Assembly: GCF_009765775.1 (NCBI RefSeq)
Contig: NZ_LMUU01000276.1
Location: 44,468 to 80,616 of the forward strand
Origin: Beijerinckia sp. L45
GTDB lineage: Bacteria > Pseudomonadota > Alphaproteobacteria > Rhizobiales > Beijerinckiaceae
DNA: 36,149 nucleotides
Direction of reading: 5' to 3'
A program made the position numbers and the translations under genes. Below are positions 24,734 through 32,313 of this stretch, in pieces (within the stretch, counting starts at the first letter, position 1; the number at the start of each line of letters is the position of its first letter). The notes below the pieces were generated by a model. The model saw only the letters and a list, made by a program, of their open reading frames with translations, was not told where the DNA came from and made no database searches.

Positions 24734-25688
24734 TAGTGTCCTGTCCCGCATGTCTCTTTACTTATTAGTATGAGATTGCGATGATTCGCTTGGAGGGCGG
24801 ATCATGGCGCGCATCGGTCGACCGCAAGAACAGGCTTTGACGCTCAGCAAGATCGAGCGCGATGAACTCGAGCGCCTTGGGCGGTCGCAGAGCGCCGCCC
24901 ATAGTCTCGTACGTCGAGCGCACATTATCCTCGCGTCCGCGGCGGGCGAGGCCAACACGTCGATCGCAAGCCGTCTTGGCGTCTCAAACCCGACGATCTG
25001 TCACTGGCGCAAGGTATGGTTTGAGAAGGGACTGACTGGTCTCTACGGCGAAGCCAAGCCTGGGCGACCGAGGACGCATGATGAGGAGCGCATCGTAAGC
25101 CTTCTACGCATGGTGATCGGGAGCAAACCAGTCGGCGCGACCCACTGGACTGTGCGATCCGCCGCGACAACGACGGGGCTGTCCAAGAGCACGGTCGCGC
25201 GCATGCTCGCGCTCTTCAACGTGCAGCCCCACCGCTCGAAGACCTTTCGGCTTTTTAGCGATCCACTTTTCGTCGACAAGGTCCGCGATATCGTCGGGCT
25301 CTATCTGAATCCGCCCGACCATGCGCTTGTGCTTTGCGTCGACGAAAAGACACAGGTCCAGGCGCTGGAACGACGGCAGCCGATGCTGCCGCTCGGACTC
25401 GGTTACATCGAAGGCGTGACCCACGACTACGTCCGCCACGGAACGACGACGTTGTTTGCCACGCTCGAAATCGCCAACGGACAGGCCATGACGCAATGCC
25501 GAGCTCGCCATCGCCACCAGGAGTTCTTGGGCTTCCTGAAACACATCGAGGCCAACGTGCCGAGCGATCTCGATCTGCACCTCGTCGTCGACAACTACGC
25601 GGCCCACAAGCATCCGAAGGTTCGCGCGTGGCTGGCCGAGCGACCTCGCTTCACCCTTCATTTCACACCGACCTATGCATCCTGGATG
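24734..25688 (+). mobile_element. IS630-family element, right end deleted
   Basis: Holds an IS630 transposase gene cut at about 25688, where the IS66 left end begins. IS630 elements duplicate TA; the left end may be the TA inside the CTAG at 24733-24736, right at the FkbM stop, but with no right end this cannot be confirmed. The missing 3' part is not found on the far side of the IS66. Confidence 0.6.
24804..25688 (+). pseudogene. IS630-family transposase, C-terminally truncated
   Basis: About 295 native residues: an N-terminal helix-turn-helix (SLVRRAHIILASAAGEANTSIASRLGVSNPTICHWRKVWFEKGLTGL), a linker, and the DDE domain with the first two acids in LCVDEKTQVQAL and LVVDNYAAHKHPKV. The stretch FTPTYASW normally continues LNQVE with the third catalytic Glu; here it jumps at 25689 into IS66 DNA and closes after 18 foreign residues at 25742. 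Without the third acid it should be inactive. The ATG at 24804 has GGAGGGCGG upstream. Confidence 0.9.
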
Positions 25689-25734
25689 GTATTCGTCCGG
25701 CGTGGGCCGTCTTGCGCGGGTGGCATTTACGGTA

Positions 25735-25772
25735 GCGCATAGTGAGTATGGCTAGTCATACTCACTATGCGC
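25735..25772 (+). promoter_or_regulatory. Perfect 16-bp hairpin over the IS66 tnpA start codon
   Basis: GCGCATAGTGAGTATG (25735-25750) and CATACTCACTATGCGC (25757-25772) are exact complements with a six-base loop. The tnpA ATG at 25748-25750 and the alternative GTG at 25742 lie in the left arm. In mRNA this stem would hide the start and allow little translation. A transcript starting inside the left arm would lack part of the stem. Confidence 0.8.
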
Positions 25773-26140
25773 ATGTTGGTAGGCTCGATGTCGTCGACAC
25801 GGGCCGCCGCCGCCGATGGTCAACAGACGAGAAGCTTAGGATTGTCGCCGAGAGCTTTGCTGGGCCGAGGCTTGTCTCGACGATTGCTCGTCGGCACGGG
25901 ATCTCGCCGTCATTGCTGATCATGTGGCGCCGGCTCTTTCATGGCGGCGAAGCCACCAAGTCCCAAGCAAAGTTCGTCCCAGCGCTGGTCGTGCCCGAGG
26001 CGGTGGAGCCGAGCGACCCAGCTCCGATGGTCGCCGGGCGCGTGGAGATCGTCGCGCGGAATGGACGTCGGCTCATCGTCGATGCGGGCCTCGATAACGC
26101 GACGATCGCACGTCTGCTCGATGTGGTGGAGCGGCGATGA
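25748..26140 (+). CDS. tnpA: IS66 accessory protein TnpA
   Basis: About 130 aa. It is a Tn3/IS66 OrfA-type protein with a helix-turn-helix: RRRWSTDEKLRIVAESFAGPRLVSTIARRHGISPSLLIMWRRLF. The C-terminal part VEIVARNGRRLIVDAGLDNATIARLLDVVERR is also typical of IS66 OrfA. It is needed with TnpB and TnpC for IS66 transposition and probably binds the ends. ATG 25748 is used; GTG 25742 is possible. Both starts are buried in a perfect hairpin. The stop overlaps the tnpB start (ATGA). Confidence 0.88.
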   Translation: MASHTHYAHVGRLDVVDTGRRRRWSTDEKLRIVAESFAGPRLVSTIARRHGISPSLLIMWRRLFHGGEATKSQAKFVPALVVPEAVEPSDPAPMVAGRVEIVARNGRRLIVDAGLDNATIARLLDVVERR

Positions 26141-26484
26141 TTCCCGTCCCGTCGGGTGTCCGCGTCTGGCTAGCGGTGGGCGCTACCGACATGCGGCGCG
26201 GGATGAACGGCCTGGCGCTGCAGGTTCAGGAAGCGTTGCGGCGCGATCCCAATGGCGGCGACCTGTACGTCTTCCGAGGCCGTCGCGGCGATCTGATCAA
26301 GGTTCTCTGGACCGACGCACACGGTGTCTCGCTCTATGCGAAGCGATTGGAGCGCGGCCGGTTCATCTGGCCTTCGCCAGCCGACGGCGTCGTCGTGATC
26401 ACGCCGGCGCAGCTTGCCTACCTGCTCGAGGGCATCGACTGGCGTCATCCGCGACACACGTGGCGGCCGACGACGGTCGGATGA
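26137..26484 (+). CDS. tnpB: IS66 accessory protein TnpB
   Basis: 115 aa, the IS66 Orf2 family: MIPVPSGVRVWLAVGATDMRRGMNGLALQVQEAL, then GDLYVFRGRRGDLIKVLWTDAHGVSLYAKRLERGRFIWP. It is complete and of normal length. It is an accessory factor required for IS66 movement, with no known enzymatic motif. It is unrelated to the RNA-guided TnpB nuclease of IS200/IS605. It is translated from an ATG overlapping the tnpA stop and lies 86 bp before tnpC. Confidence 0.93.
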   Translation: MIPVPSGVRVWLAVGATDMRRGMNGLALQVQEALRRDPNGGDLYVFRGRRGDLIKVLWTDAHGVSLYAKRLERGRFIWPSPADGVVVITPAQLAYLLEGIDWRHPRHTWRPTTVG

Positions 26485-26570
26485 TGGTGACGGGGCGTGC
26501 CTTCGATCTCTCCTGTGGATGCGTGCTGCGCCAGGATTACGGATGATGCGATTCATGATTCAATGGCCTC

Positions 26571-28211
26571 ATGACGCCATCGAACGCCAGCGAGCCCGAT
26601 GATATCGAAAGCCTGAAGAGGCTTCTCGTCGCAGAGCGCGCGGCCCGTTTAGAGGCCGAAGCCAAAGCTACGCTCGCCATCGCCCAGGTGTCCGGCGCCG
26701 AGGCTTTGATCGCCCATCTGAAGCTTGCCATCGAGAAGATGCGGCGCGAGCTCTATGGCAGTCGATCGGAGCGTGGACATAAGCTGCTCGACCAGATGGA
26801 GTTCGAGCTGGAAGATCTCGAAGCGACGGCGGCGCAGGATGAGGCGACGGCAGAGATGGCGGCCATCCGCGCTGGTCTTTCGATCCCCGCGCATCAGCGG
26901 CGGCGATCGGGGCGAAGGCCGTTTCCCGATCATCTGCCGCGCGAACGTATCATCGTTCCTGGCCCGAGCGCGTGCCTATGCTGTGGGTCCTCGCGCCTTG
27001 CCAAGCTAGGCGAGGATATCACCGAGACGCTGGAGGTGGTGCCGCGCCAGTGGAAGGTGATCCAGCACGTTCGCGAGAAGTTCACCTGCCGCGCCTGCGA
27101 GAAGATCAGCCAGGCGCCAGCGCCCTTCCACGTCATCGCCCGCGGGCATGCCGGCCCGAGCCTGCTGGCGATGATCCTTCACGCCAAGTTCGCGCTGCAC
27201 CAACCGCTCAACCGTCAAAGCGAGACCTACGCGCGCGAAGGTATAGACCTGCCTCTATCGACCCTTGCCGATCACGTTGGCGCCTGCGCCGCCGTCCTGG
27301 CGCCGCTCGCCGACCTCATTCGCGCTCATGTTCTGGCGGCGGAGCGTATCCACGGTGACGACACGCCGGTAGCGCTTTTGGCTAAGGGCAAGACGGTCCA
27401 GGCCAGGTTATGGACCTATGTTCGTGACGACCGCCCGTTTGGTGGCCCCGATCCGCCGGCGGCTTTCTACGCGTTCTCGCGGGATCGCAAGGGCGAACAT
27501 CCCGAGCGTCATCTCGCGGGTTATGACGGGATCCTGCAAGCCGACGCCTATGCCGGGTTCAACGGGCTCTACAAGGCCGAGCGCAAACCCGGGCCGATTG
27601 CAGAGGCCGCTTGCTGGAGCCATGCCCGTCGCAAGTTCTTCGTCCTTGCCGACATCACGAGTAGAGCCCGTTCGCGCAAGCCGGTCATCGTCGCGCCGCT
27701 TGCTCTGGAAGCCGTCCGTCGGTTCGACGCGATCTTCGCGGCCGAGCGTGCTCTGAACAGTTTGCGATCAGACCTTCGACTGGAGGGACGCCGGCAAGAT
27801 GTGATGCCGCTTGTGATAGGCCTGGAATGCTGGATGCGGGCAGAGCGCCCGAAGCTCTCGCGTCATTCCGACGTCGCCAAGGCCATGGACTACATGCTGA
27901 CGCGCTGGCCCGCCTTCGTGCGCTTCCTTGATGATGGAAGGATCTGCCTATCGAACAATGCCGCCGAACGCGCCTTGCGCGGTATCGCACTCGGCCGCAA
28001 GGCTTGGCTCTTTGCAGGGTCCGAACGCGGTGGGGACCGCGCCGCCATAATCTATACGCTGCTGCAGACGGCAAAGCTGAACGCCGTCGATCCCCATGCT
28101 TGGCTGGCCGACGTCCTCGCTCGCATCGCCGATTACAAGATGGCCGATCTCGCAGATTTGCTGCCGTGGCGTTGGTCGCGGGATACGACGTGTTGTAAAC
28201 TGGCGGCATGA
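26571..28211 (+). CDS. tnpC: IS66 transposase TnpC
   Basis: A 546-aa DDE transposase. It has an N-terminal leucine-rich coiled coil (SLKRLLVAERAARLEAEAKA and following), a zinc-binding part (CLCCGSSRL with CRACEK) and the DDE domain: D in RIHGDDTPVALL near 261, D in LQADAYAGFNGL near 324 and E in LSNNAAERALRGIALGRKAWLFAGS near 465. It ends with the IS66 C-terminal segment YTLLQTAKLNAVDPHAWLADVLARI and DLLPWRW. Every block is present and the frame is intact, so the enzyme looks functional. The stop overlaps the next start (ATGA). Confidence 0.95.
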   Translation: MTPSNASEPDDIESLKRLLVAERAARLEAEAKATLAIAQVSGAEALIAHLKLAIEKMRRELYGSRSERGHKLLDQMEFELEDLEATAAQDEATAEMAAIRAGLSIPAHQRRRSGRRPFPDHLPRERIIVPGPSACLCCGSSRLAKLGEDITETLEVVPRQWKVIQHVREKFTCRACEKISQAPAPFHVIARGHAGPSLLAMILHAKFALHQPLNRQSETYAREGIDLPLSTLADHVGACAAVLAPLADLIRAHVLAAERIHGDDTPVALLAKGKTVQARLWTYVRDDRPFGGPDPPAAFYAFSRDRKGEHPERHLAGYDGILQADAYAGFNGLYKAERKPGPIAEAACWSHARRKFFVLADITSRARSRKPVIVAPLALEAVRRFDAIFAAERALNSLRSDLRLEGRRQDVMPLVIGLECWMRAERPKLSRHSDVAKAMDYMLTRWPAFVRFLDDGRICLSNNAAERALRGIALGRKAWLFAGSERGGDRAAIIYTLLQTAKLNAVDPHAWLADVLARIADYKMADLADLLPWRWSRDTTCCKLAA

Positions 28212-28807
28212 CCGCCGACACCATCGCTCTCCTCAAGATAACCCTCGACGACGTCAAACCGGTCGTGCTGCGCCGGATAGAAGTGCCGTTTTCGATCCGC
28301 CTCGATCGGCTACACCTCGTTTTGCAGGCAGCGATCGGTTGGACCAATAGCCACCTCTACGAGATCTGCATTGATGATACAGGCTGGAGCGTCCCCGACC
28401 CAAGTTGGCGTGACGGCCCACTCGACGCGAGCAAGGCGCGTCTCGACAAAGTTATCGAGGATCTCGGCAGAAAGACCTTCACCTATCTCTATGATTTTGG
28501 CGACGGCTGGAGCCACACGATCAAGATCGAGCGCTTGACCGACGCCATTCCAGGATTGGTCTATCCTAACCTGATCGAAGCGAGCGGGCGATGCCCGCCC
28601 GAGGATATCGGCGGACCGGCCGGCTACGCTGACTTCCTGGAGGCTATCGCCGATCCTCAACACGAAGGCCACGCTGATGCGCTCGAATGGGCTGAGCCTG
28701 ACTTCGACCCGCATCCTGCCGACATCGCAACCCATCAGAGCGCGATCGCCGCCCTTACCAAGCGCTGGGCTCCTAAACCACGAGCAAAGCGCACCAAACC
28801 TATCTGA
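28208..28807 (+). CDS. Plasmid pRiA4b ORF-3-like protein, passenger of the IS66
   Basis: A 199-aa protein of the pRiA4b ORF-3 / IS1096 TnpR-like family: LLKITLDDVKPVVLRRIEVPFSIRLDRLHLVLQAAIGWTNSHLYEI, then FTYLYDFGDGWSHTIKIE, GRCPPEDIGGPAGYADFLEAI and DFDPHPAD. The conserved YDFGDGW and CPPED-GG-GY blocks are all kept. No catalytic role is established. The gene lies inside the IS66 boundary, overlaps the tnpC stop by 4 bases and ends 25 bp before the right end, so it is a co-translated passenger rather than host DNA. Confidence 0.9.
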   Translation: MTADTIALLKITLDDVKPVVLRRIEVPFSIRLDRLHLVLQAAIGWTNSHLYEICIDDTGWSVPDPSWRDGPLDASKARLDKVIEDLGRKTFTYLYDFGDGWSHTIKIERLTDAIPGLVYPNLIEASGRCPPEDIGGPAGYADFLEAIADPQHEGHADALEWAEPDFDPHPADIATHQSAIAALTKRWAPKPRAKRTKPI

Positions 28808-28832
28808 CCCGCGGCCTTCGGCGGATGCTTAC

Positions 28833-29365
28833 AAGACGCCGGCCCCTTGAACGATCTTTTCGCCCTTCCAGGCAACGTGGTCGGCGGCACCCTCGGCGCA
28901 GGCACGGACATCATCGGCGGCACGCTTGGCACAGGCAGCGATGTGCTCGGAGGCGGAGACCAGTTCCGCCTTACCGACCTGGTGAGTGGCGAGTTCTCGA
29001 TCGAGACAAGCAAGCTCGCGCTGGTTCATGCCCATAGCGTGCATGTTCGCGACTTCGCCCAGCTCGAGATCAACGAACAGCAATCCGTTGCCGCAGCCCT
29101 CGGCGCGATGCCGGGCTCTGTCCCCCCGCGTCCCGATCAAGCCGCAATGGTCGGCGAATTAGCCCTGCTGCGTGGTCCAAGGTTCGACCACGCGTACATC
29201 ATGGGTCAGATCAAGGGCCACGAGGAACTGCTCGCAAACAACAGCCAGGCGATCAATAGCGACGCCGATGCCGCCATCCGTCGCGTCGCAACGCTTTCGG
29301 TCCCAACCATCGAGACCCACCTCGCTATTCTGCATCGCCTCCGCGCGGGGCTCGCCTCGGTCTAG
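28833..29365 (+). pseudogene. DUF4142 family protein, 5' end removed by IS66
   Basis: The reading frame is open directly from the IS66 right end (KTPAPLNDLFALPGN) and the first possible start is TTG 28847. The sequence has a Gly-rich repeat (VVGGTLGAGTDIIGGTLGTGSDVLGG). A DUF4142-like four-helix domain follows, with FRLTDLVSGEFSIETSKLALVHAHSVHVRDFAQLEINEQQSVAAAL and a C-terminal THLAILHRLRAGLA. DUF4142 proteins are secreted or periplasmic with ferritin-like helices of unclear role; the signal peptide expected here is missing. A truncated gene with at best a leaderless product is the simplest reading. Confidence 0.78.
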
Positions 29366-29380
29366 GACTGGGCAAGCGGC

Positions 29381-29410
29381 AGTCGCCTGTCCCAAAGATG
29401 GCAGGCGACT
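29381..29410. repeat. 9-bp inverted repeat after the DUF4142 gene
   Basis: AGTCGCCTG (29381-29389) pairs with CAGGCGACT (29402-29410) across 12 nt. It lies 16 bp after the DUF4142 stop and could be a weak terminator, but no T-run follows. The rest of 29411-29602 shows nothing I can identify. Confidence 0.4.
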
Positions 29411-29602
29411 TCCAGTTAGATTGGATACTAACTCTCAGCACCAGCGGAGCGCGGCCCAACGACAAGATCTTTCCAAACGAACGCAGCTTCGGCCGTTACC
29501 GGCAGCAGCACGCCCGGTGGGCGGGCAGTCCAGGTGTGGGGCGCCGCTGCGTCTGTTTTCGAACGAGTGGCCCAAACAACCGGGCTTAGGCTGAATTCTC
29601 GG

Positions 29603-30367
29603 TTACCAGGGAATCGTTGTACTGTCCCACCGCGTGAAGGTGCCGGTCGGACCGTCCGGTCCGAGATTCGTCACGCGAACCACCTCACGCGAGCCATCTT
29701 TGACAGATTCGGTTCCTGCGAAATTGTTAAGGTTCGTACTAGTGAACCCTGGAGAAACGAGGTTCACCTTGATGCCCGACCCTTCGAGTTCGATCATCAT
29801 GGCCAGCGTTATGCCGTTGAGAGCCGTCTTGGATGCGGGATAAACGGGACCGAACATAGAGCGGTAAGGAAAGTTAGGGTCCGCGTTGAGCGTCAGTGAC
29901 CCCACACCGCTCGATACATTGACGATGCGCGCATCGGACGATTTTCGAAGGAGCGGTAGCATCGCCTGATACACGGCGAGAACACCGAAGACGTTTGTTT
30001 CCCAAACAGCGCGTATCTCTTCGAGCGGCACATTGCTGGGTCTTGTGGTCTTCGCGTGATCCTGAATCGACATTCCAGGCTGCCTGAGATGATGCGAGAT
30101 GGCTGCGTTGTTGACCAAAAGATCGAGGCGTCCAAACTCTTCGCCGATGCGCGCCGCTGCAGCTCCGATTAAAGCCTGATCAGTTACATCGAGCTGTATC
30201 GCAATTGCGCCCGGCCCGATCAGTTTTGCTGCGGTTTCGCCGCGTGCATAGTCGCGTGACCCGATCAGCACGGTAACACCGTCAGCCACAAGTTCTTTTG
30301 CGACCTGTAGACCGACACCTTGATTTGCCCCTGTGACCAAAGCAATCCGTTTGTGTTCGTTGTTCAT
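29603..30367 (-). CDS. SDR family oxidoreductase
   Basis: A 254-aa classical short-chain dehydrogenase. The cofactor loop is TGANQGVG, the adenine region LDVTD, the NNAA motif LLVNNAAISH, the catalytic Ser VNVSSGVGS and the active-site YPASK. The substrate is unknown. Arg residues after the second strand (GSRDYARGE) suggest NADP preference, which is a weak inference. ATG 30367 is used because AAAGG lies 8 nt upstream; ATG 30373 is possible. It is transcribed away from a TetR-type regulator gene, with a palindrome over the shared promoter, so it is the likely target of that repressor. Confidence 0.9.
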   Translation of the reverse strand: MNNEHKRIALVTGANQGVGLQVAKELVADGVTVLIGSRDYARGETAAKLIGPGAIAIQLDVTDQALIGAAAARIGEEFGRLDLLVNNAAISHHLRQPGMSIQDHAKTTRPSNVPLEEIRAVWETNVFGVLAVYQAMLPLLRKSSDARIVNVSSGVGSLTLNADPNFPYRSMFGPVYPASKTALNGITLAMMIELEGSGIKVNLVSPGFTSTNLNNFAGTESVKDGSREVVRVTNLGPDGPTGTFTRWDSTTIPW

Positions 30368-30403
30368 CTTCATAACCTTTCGCCCAGTTGCTCAAAGAGC
30401 ACC

Positions 30404-30418
30404 CTCATATTATATGAG
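30404..30418. promoter_or_regulatory. Palindromic operator and divergent promoters, SDR/TetR pair
   Basis: CTCATAT-T-ATATGAG is a perfect palindrome with one central base. On the plus strand TTGCTC (30388-30393), 17 bp and TATATG (30411-30416) form a promoter for the tetR gene. On the minus strand TATAAT (30414-30409) would be the -10 box for the SDR gene. The palindrome overlaps both -10 boxes, as expected for a repressor that controls itself and its neighbour. Confidence 0.7.
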
Positions 30419-30444
30419 CGATCCTTCAGGTTTGACATTCGCAT

Positions 30445-31083
30445 ATGCCCGTCCCGCCATCCGCACTGCTAAAGCCTCGGAAAACGCCGCGTCAGGCGCG
30501 GTCGTCGGCGACGGTCGACGCGATTTTTGAAGCCACGATTCAGGTTTTGCTGGTCGATGGGCAAACGAAGCTGACGACGACGCGAGTTGCCGAACGCGCA
30601 GGCGTTTCGGTCGGGACGCTGTATCAATATTTTCCCGATAAGAAGTCACTTCTCTATGCGATGCTTCAGCAGAGACTCGATGGCGTGCCGCAAGCCATGG
30701 AAATTGCTGCCGACCAACTTGCTGGTAATACTCTGACCGTCATATCTGATGGATTGGTTTCGGCCTGGCTGGCCGCCAAGACCAGGGACATTGCGACCTC
30801 GCGTGCGCTTTATGCTGTTGCCGCTGACTTAGAGATTGCCAATCTCCTCAATAAGGGATCGACTCGCATCCGGGCGGCCATTGAGCGAGTCTTGATAAGT
30901 GCCCGTGATGCCACTTTCGAAAATGCTCCGTCTGTCGCCGACATCCTGGTTGCTATATTGGGAGGCACCGTGCGTTCAGTCATAGAGGGTGGCGCAGGAC
31001 CTAATCTTCTGGCCACTTTGCGTGCCGAATTACCGCTCCTGTGTCGAGCGTATTTGTCAGTCAAAGCGCGGTCTGTTGCTTAA
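30445..31083 (+). CDS. TetR/AcrR family transcriptional regulator (next to SDR)
   Basis: 212 aa. The N-terminal DNA-binding domain is KTPRQARSSATVDAIFEATIQVLLVDGQTKLTTTRVAERAGVSVGTLYQYFPDKKSLLYAML, a textbook TetR helix-turn-helix with the YQYFPDK end. The C-terminal ligand domain carries TRIRAAIERVL and a hydrophobic GGTVRSVIEGG helix. It probably represses the divergent SDR gene and itself through the 15-bp palindrome 27 bp before its ATG. The ligand is unknown. Confidence 0.9.
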   Translation: MPVPPSALLKPRKTPRQARSSATVDAIFEATIQVLLVDGQTKLTTTRVAERAGVSVGTLYQYFPDKKSLLYAMLQQRLDGVPQAMEIAADQLAGNTLTVISDGLVSAWLAAKTRDIATSRALYAVAADLEIANLLNKGSTRIRAAIERVLISARDATFENAPSVADILVAILGGTVRSVIEGGAGPNLLATLRAELPLLCRAYLSVKARSVA

Positions 31084-31221
31084 GACTTCCAGTCATCACA
31101 TGGTGTGCTTCATGAGCGAGGATTCGCGCGAATGAAGAACGGCAAGGGACCGAGCGAATATCTCACGAGCTGGCAGATGCTGTCCGTCACGCGCGCGTGG
31201 CGGCCGTCGCGTAAGAGGTCT

Positions 31222-31286
31222 GCGCACGAAGATAGCCCATCACGACCTCGCAAATCGTGCATGGGCCTTCGTTGCTATCTGTGCGC
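31222..31286. other. Nested 65-nt hairpin between convergent genes
   Basis: From outside in the pairs are GCGCAC/GTGCGC, a 2-nt bulge, AGATAGC/GCTATCT, an 8-nt bulge on the 3' side, CCAT/ATGG, a 1-nt bulge and CACGA/TCGTG around a 9-nt loop. That makes 22 paired bases per side. It lies between the stop of the tetR gene (31083) and the stop of the amidohydrolase gene (31309). It may be a bidirectional terminator, a small structured RNA or a REP-like element. The remaining 31084-31221 has nothing recognisable. Confidence 0.6.
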
Positions 31287-31308
31287 GATTCAGACTTTTA
31301 ACCGAGCG

Positions 31309-32274
31309 TCATCGAGCGGCGGACGCTAGCCTGGGGAACAGCTTGGCCGTGTTGGCGCCAATTCCAGCCCTCTGTTGATCGGTAAGCCCCTCGAACGCGG
31401 CCACGGCTTCGATATTTTGCGCGATCACACCTTCCGATGCGGGCGGATAATCCGTACCGAACACGATCTGATCTGGACCCGCGAGTTCGACCACTGGCCA
31501 TAGCGACGAACCGGAGCCAGCAATCGCAGTATCGTAGAAGAGGCCACTTAAGTTCGCGAGCATCTCACCATGCGTGAGGCCAAGGGGATTGGAAACCCAC
31601 GGCAACGAGCCCAACGACGAGATACGCGGGGCGAGGGTCGGCAGGACGCCCCCGGCGTGAGCGAGGAGGAACCGGATGTTTGGGTACCGGCGGAAAACGC
31701 CTGCGAACAGCATATCCACCACGGTTCGAGCGGTGTTCATCGGAAACTCGATTAGCGGCCCTGGTCGACCCAAAGCAGTACTTTCAAAATCAGGCGGCGT
31801 GTCGGGGTGAATAAAGACGACCGCTTGCCGTCGATCGAGCTCGGCGTAAATCGGATCGAATATGGCATTGCCGAGATAGGTGTTTCCATAGTTGCTGGAA
31901 AAAACGATCCCGTCGGCGTTTAGTTCGTCGAAGCTGTAACCGATCTCATGAACGGACCGCGCGATATCGGGTAAGGGCAGCGAGGCAAAAAAACCGAAAC
32001 GGTCGGGATGTTCCGCGACAAGCGACGCGCTGTAGTCGTTCATCTTGTGGAAGTCTGCGTCGGGTGTGGACACAGGCAGTGACAGGATCTGGCTATGAAT
32101 ATGATGGCGATCCATGAAGCTGATCGCCTCGTCTACGCTCCACGACGGCATCGGGGACGACAACATGTGGTTCTGCCCAGGAACCGACGCCACTTTTACG
32201 GACGGGGGCAGATAATGTGCGTGCACGTCGATGCGGCAAAAGCCATAGGACCGATGTTCGGACTGCTTGATCAT
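31309..32274 (-). CDS. Amidohydrolase 2 family metal-dependent hydrolase/decarboxylase
   Basis: A 321-aa TIM-barrel protein of the ACMSD / gamma-resorcylate decarboxylase branch. Metal and active-site motifs are RIDVHAHYLPP (H-x-H), VFIHPDTPP, RFLLAHAGGVLP and VFGTDYPP (Asp). Members remove CO2 from or hydrolyse aromatic and related acids; the substrate is not determined. The ATG at 32274 has GAGG about 8 nt upstream. It diverges from a TetR-type regulator with a palindrome in between, so expression is probably induced by an aromatic compound or its breakdown product (inference). Confidence 0.88.
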   Translation of the reverse strand: MIKQSEHRSYGFCRIDVHAHYLPPSVKVASVPGQNHMLSSPMPSWSVDEAISFMDRHHIHSQILSLPVSTPDADFHKMNDYSASLVAEHPDRFGFFASLPLPDIARSVHEIGYSFDELNADGIVFSSNYGNTYLGNAIFDPIYAELDRRQAVVFIHPDTPPDFESTALGRPGPLIEFPMNTARTVVDMLFAGVFRRYPNIRFLLAHAGGVLPTLAPRISSLGSLPWVSNPLGLTHGEMLANLSGLFYDTAIAGSGSSLWPVVELAGPDQIVFGTDYPPASEGVIAQNIEAVAAFEGLTDQQRAGIGANTAKLFPRLASAAR

Positions 32275-32313
32275 TTTTGAACCTCGATATCATCTCGAAG
32301 CTGCAAACATATG

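Larger units (their letters stand above)
25689..28832 (+). mobile_element. IS66-family insertion sequence with passenger gene
   Basis: The 3,144-bp element carries tnpA, tnpB, tnpC and a pRiA4b ORF-3-like gene, each joined by ATGA overlaps except between tnpB and tnpC. The left end starts GTATTCGTCCGGCG and the right end finishes CGGCGGATGCTTAC. Aligned as inverted repeats they match at 15 of 22 positions, and GCTTAC is typical of IS66 ends. No 8-bp target duplication is present (flanks cctggatg and aagacgcc), so a deletion or recombination followed insertion. All four frames are open, so the element may still be active. Confidence 0.85.

Noticed and set aside
26137-26484. TnpB near transposon ends, as a possible RNA-guided nuclease
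   Set aside because: The protein is the 115-aa IS66 Orf2; it has no RuvC or zinc-ribbon and is unrelated to IS200/IS605 TnpB.
31222-31286. Integron attC site
   Set aside because: The bulged hairpin resembles attC in shape, but the conserved GTTRRRY and RYYYAAC ends are missing and no integron cassette or integrase is nearby.
31105-31329. Possible 74-aa coding frame downstream of the first TetR gene
   Set aside because: No recognisable motif, no good ribosome site, and it runs through the long hairpin; judged non-coding.
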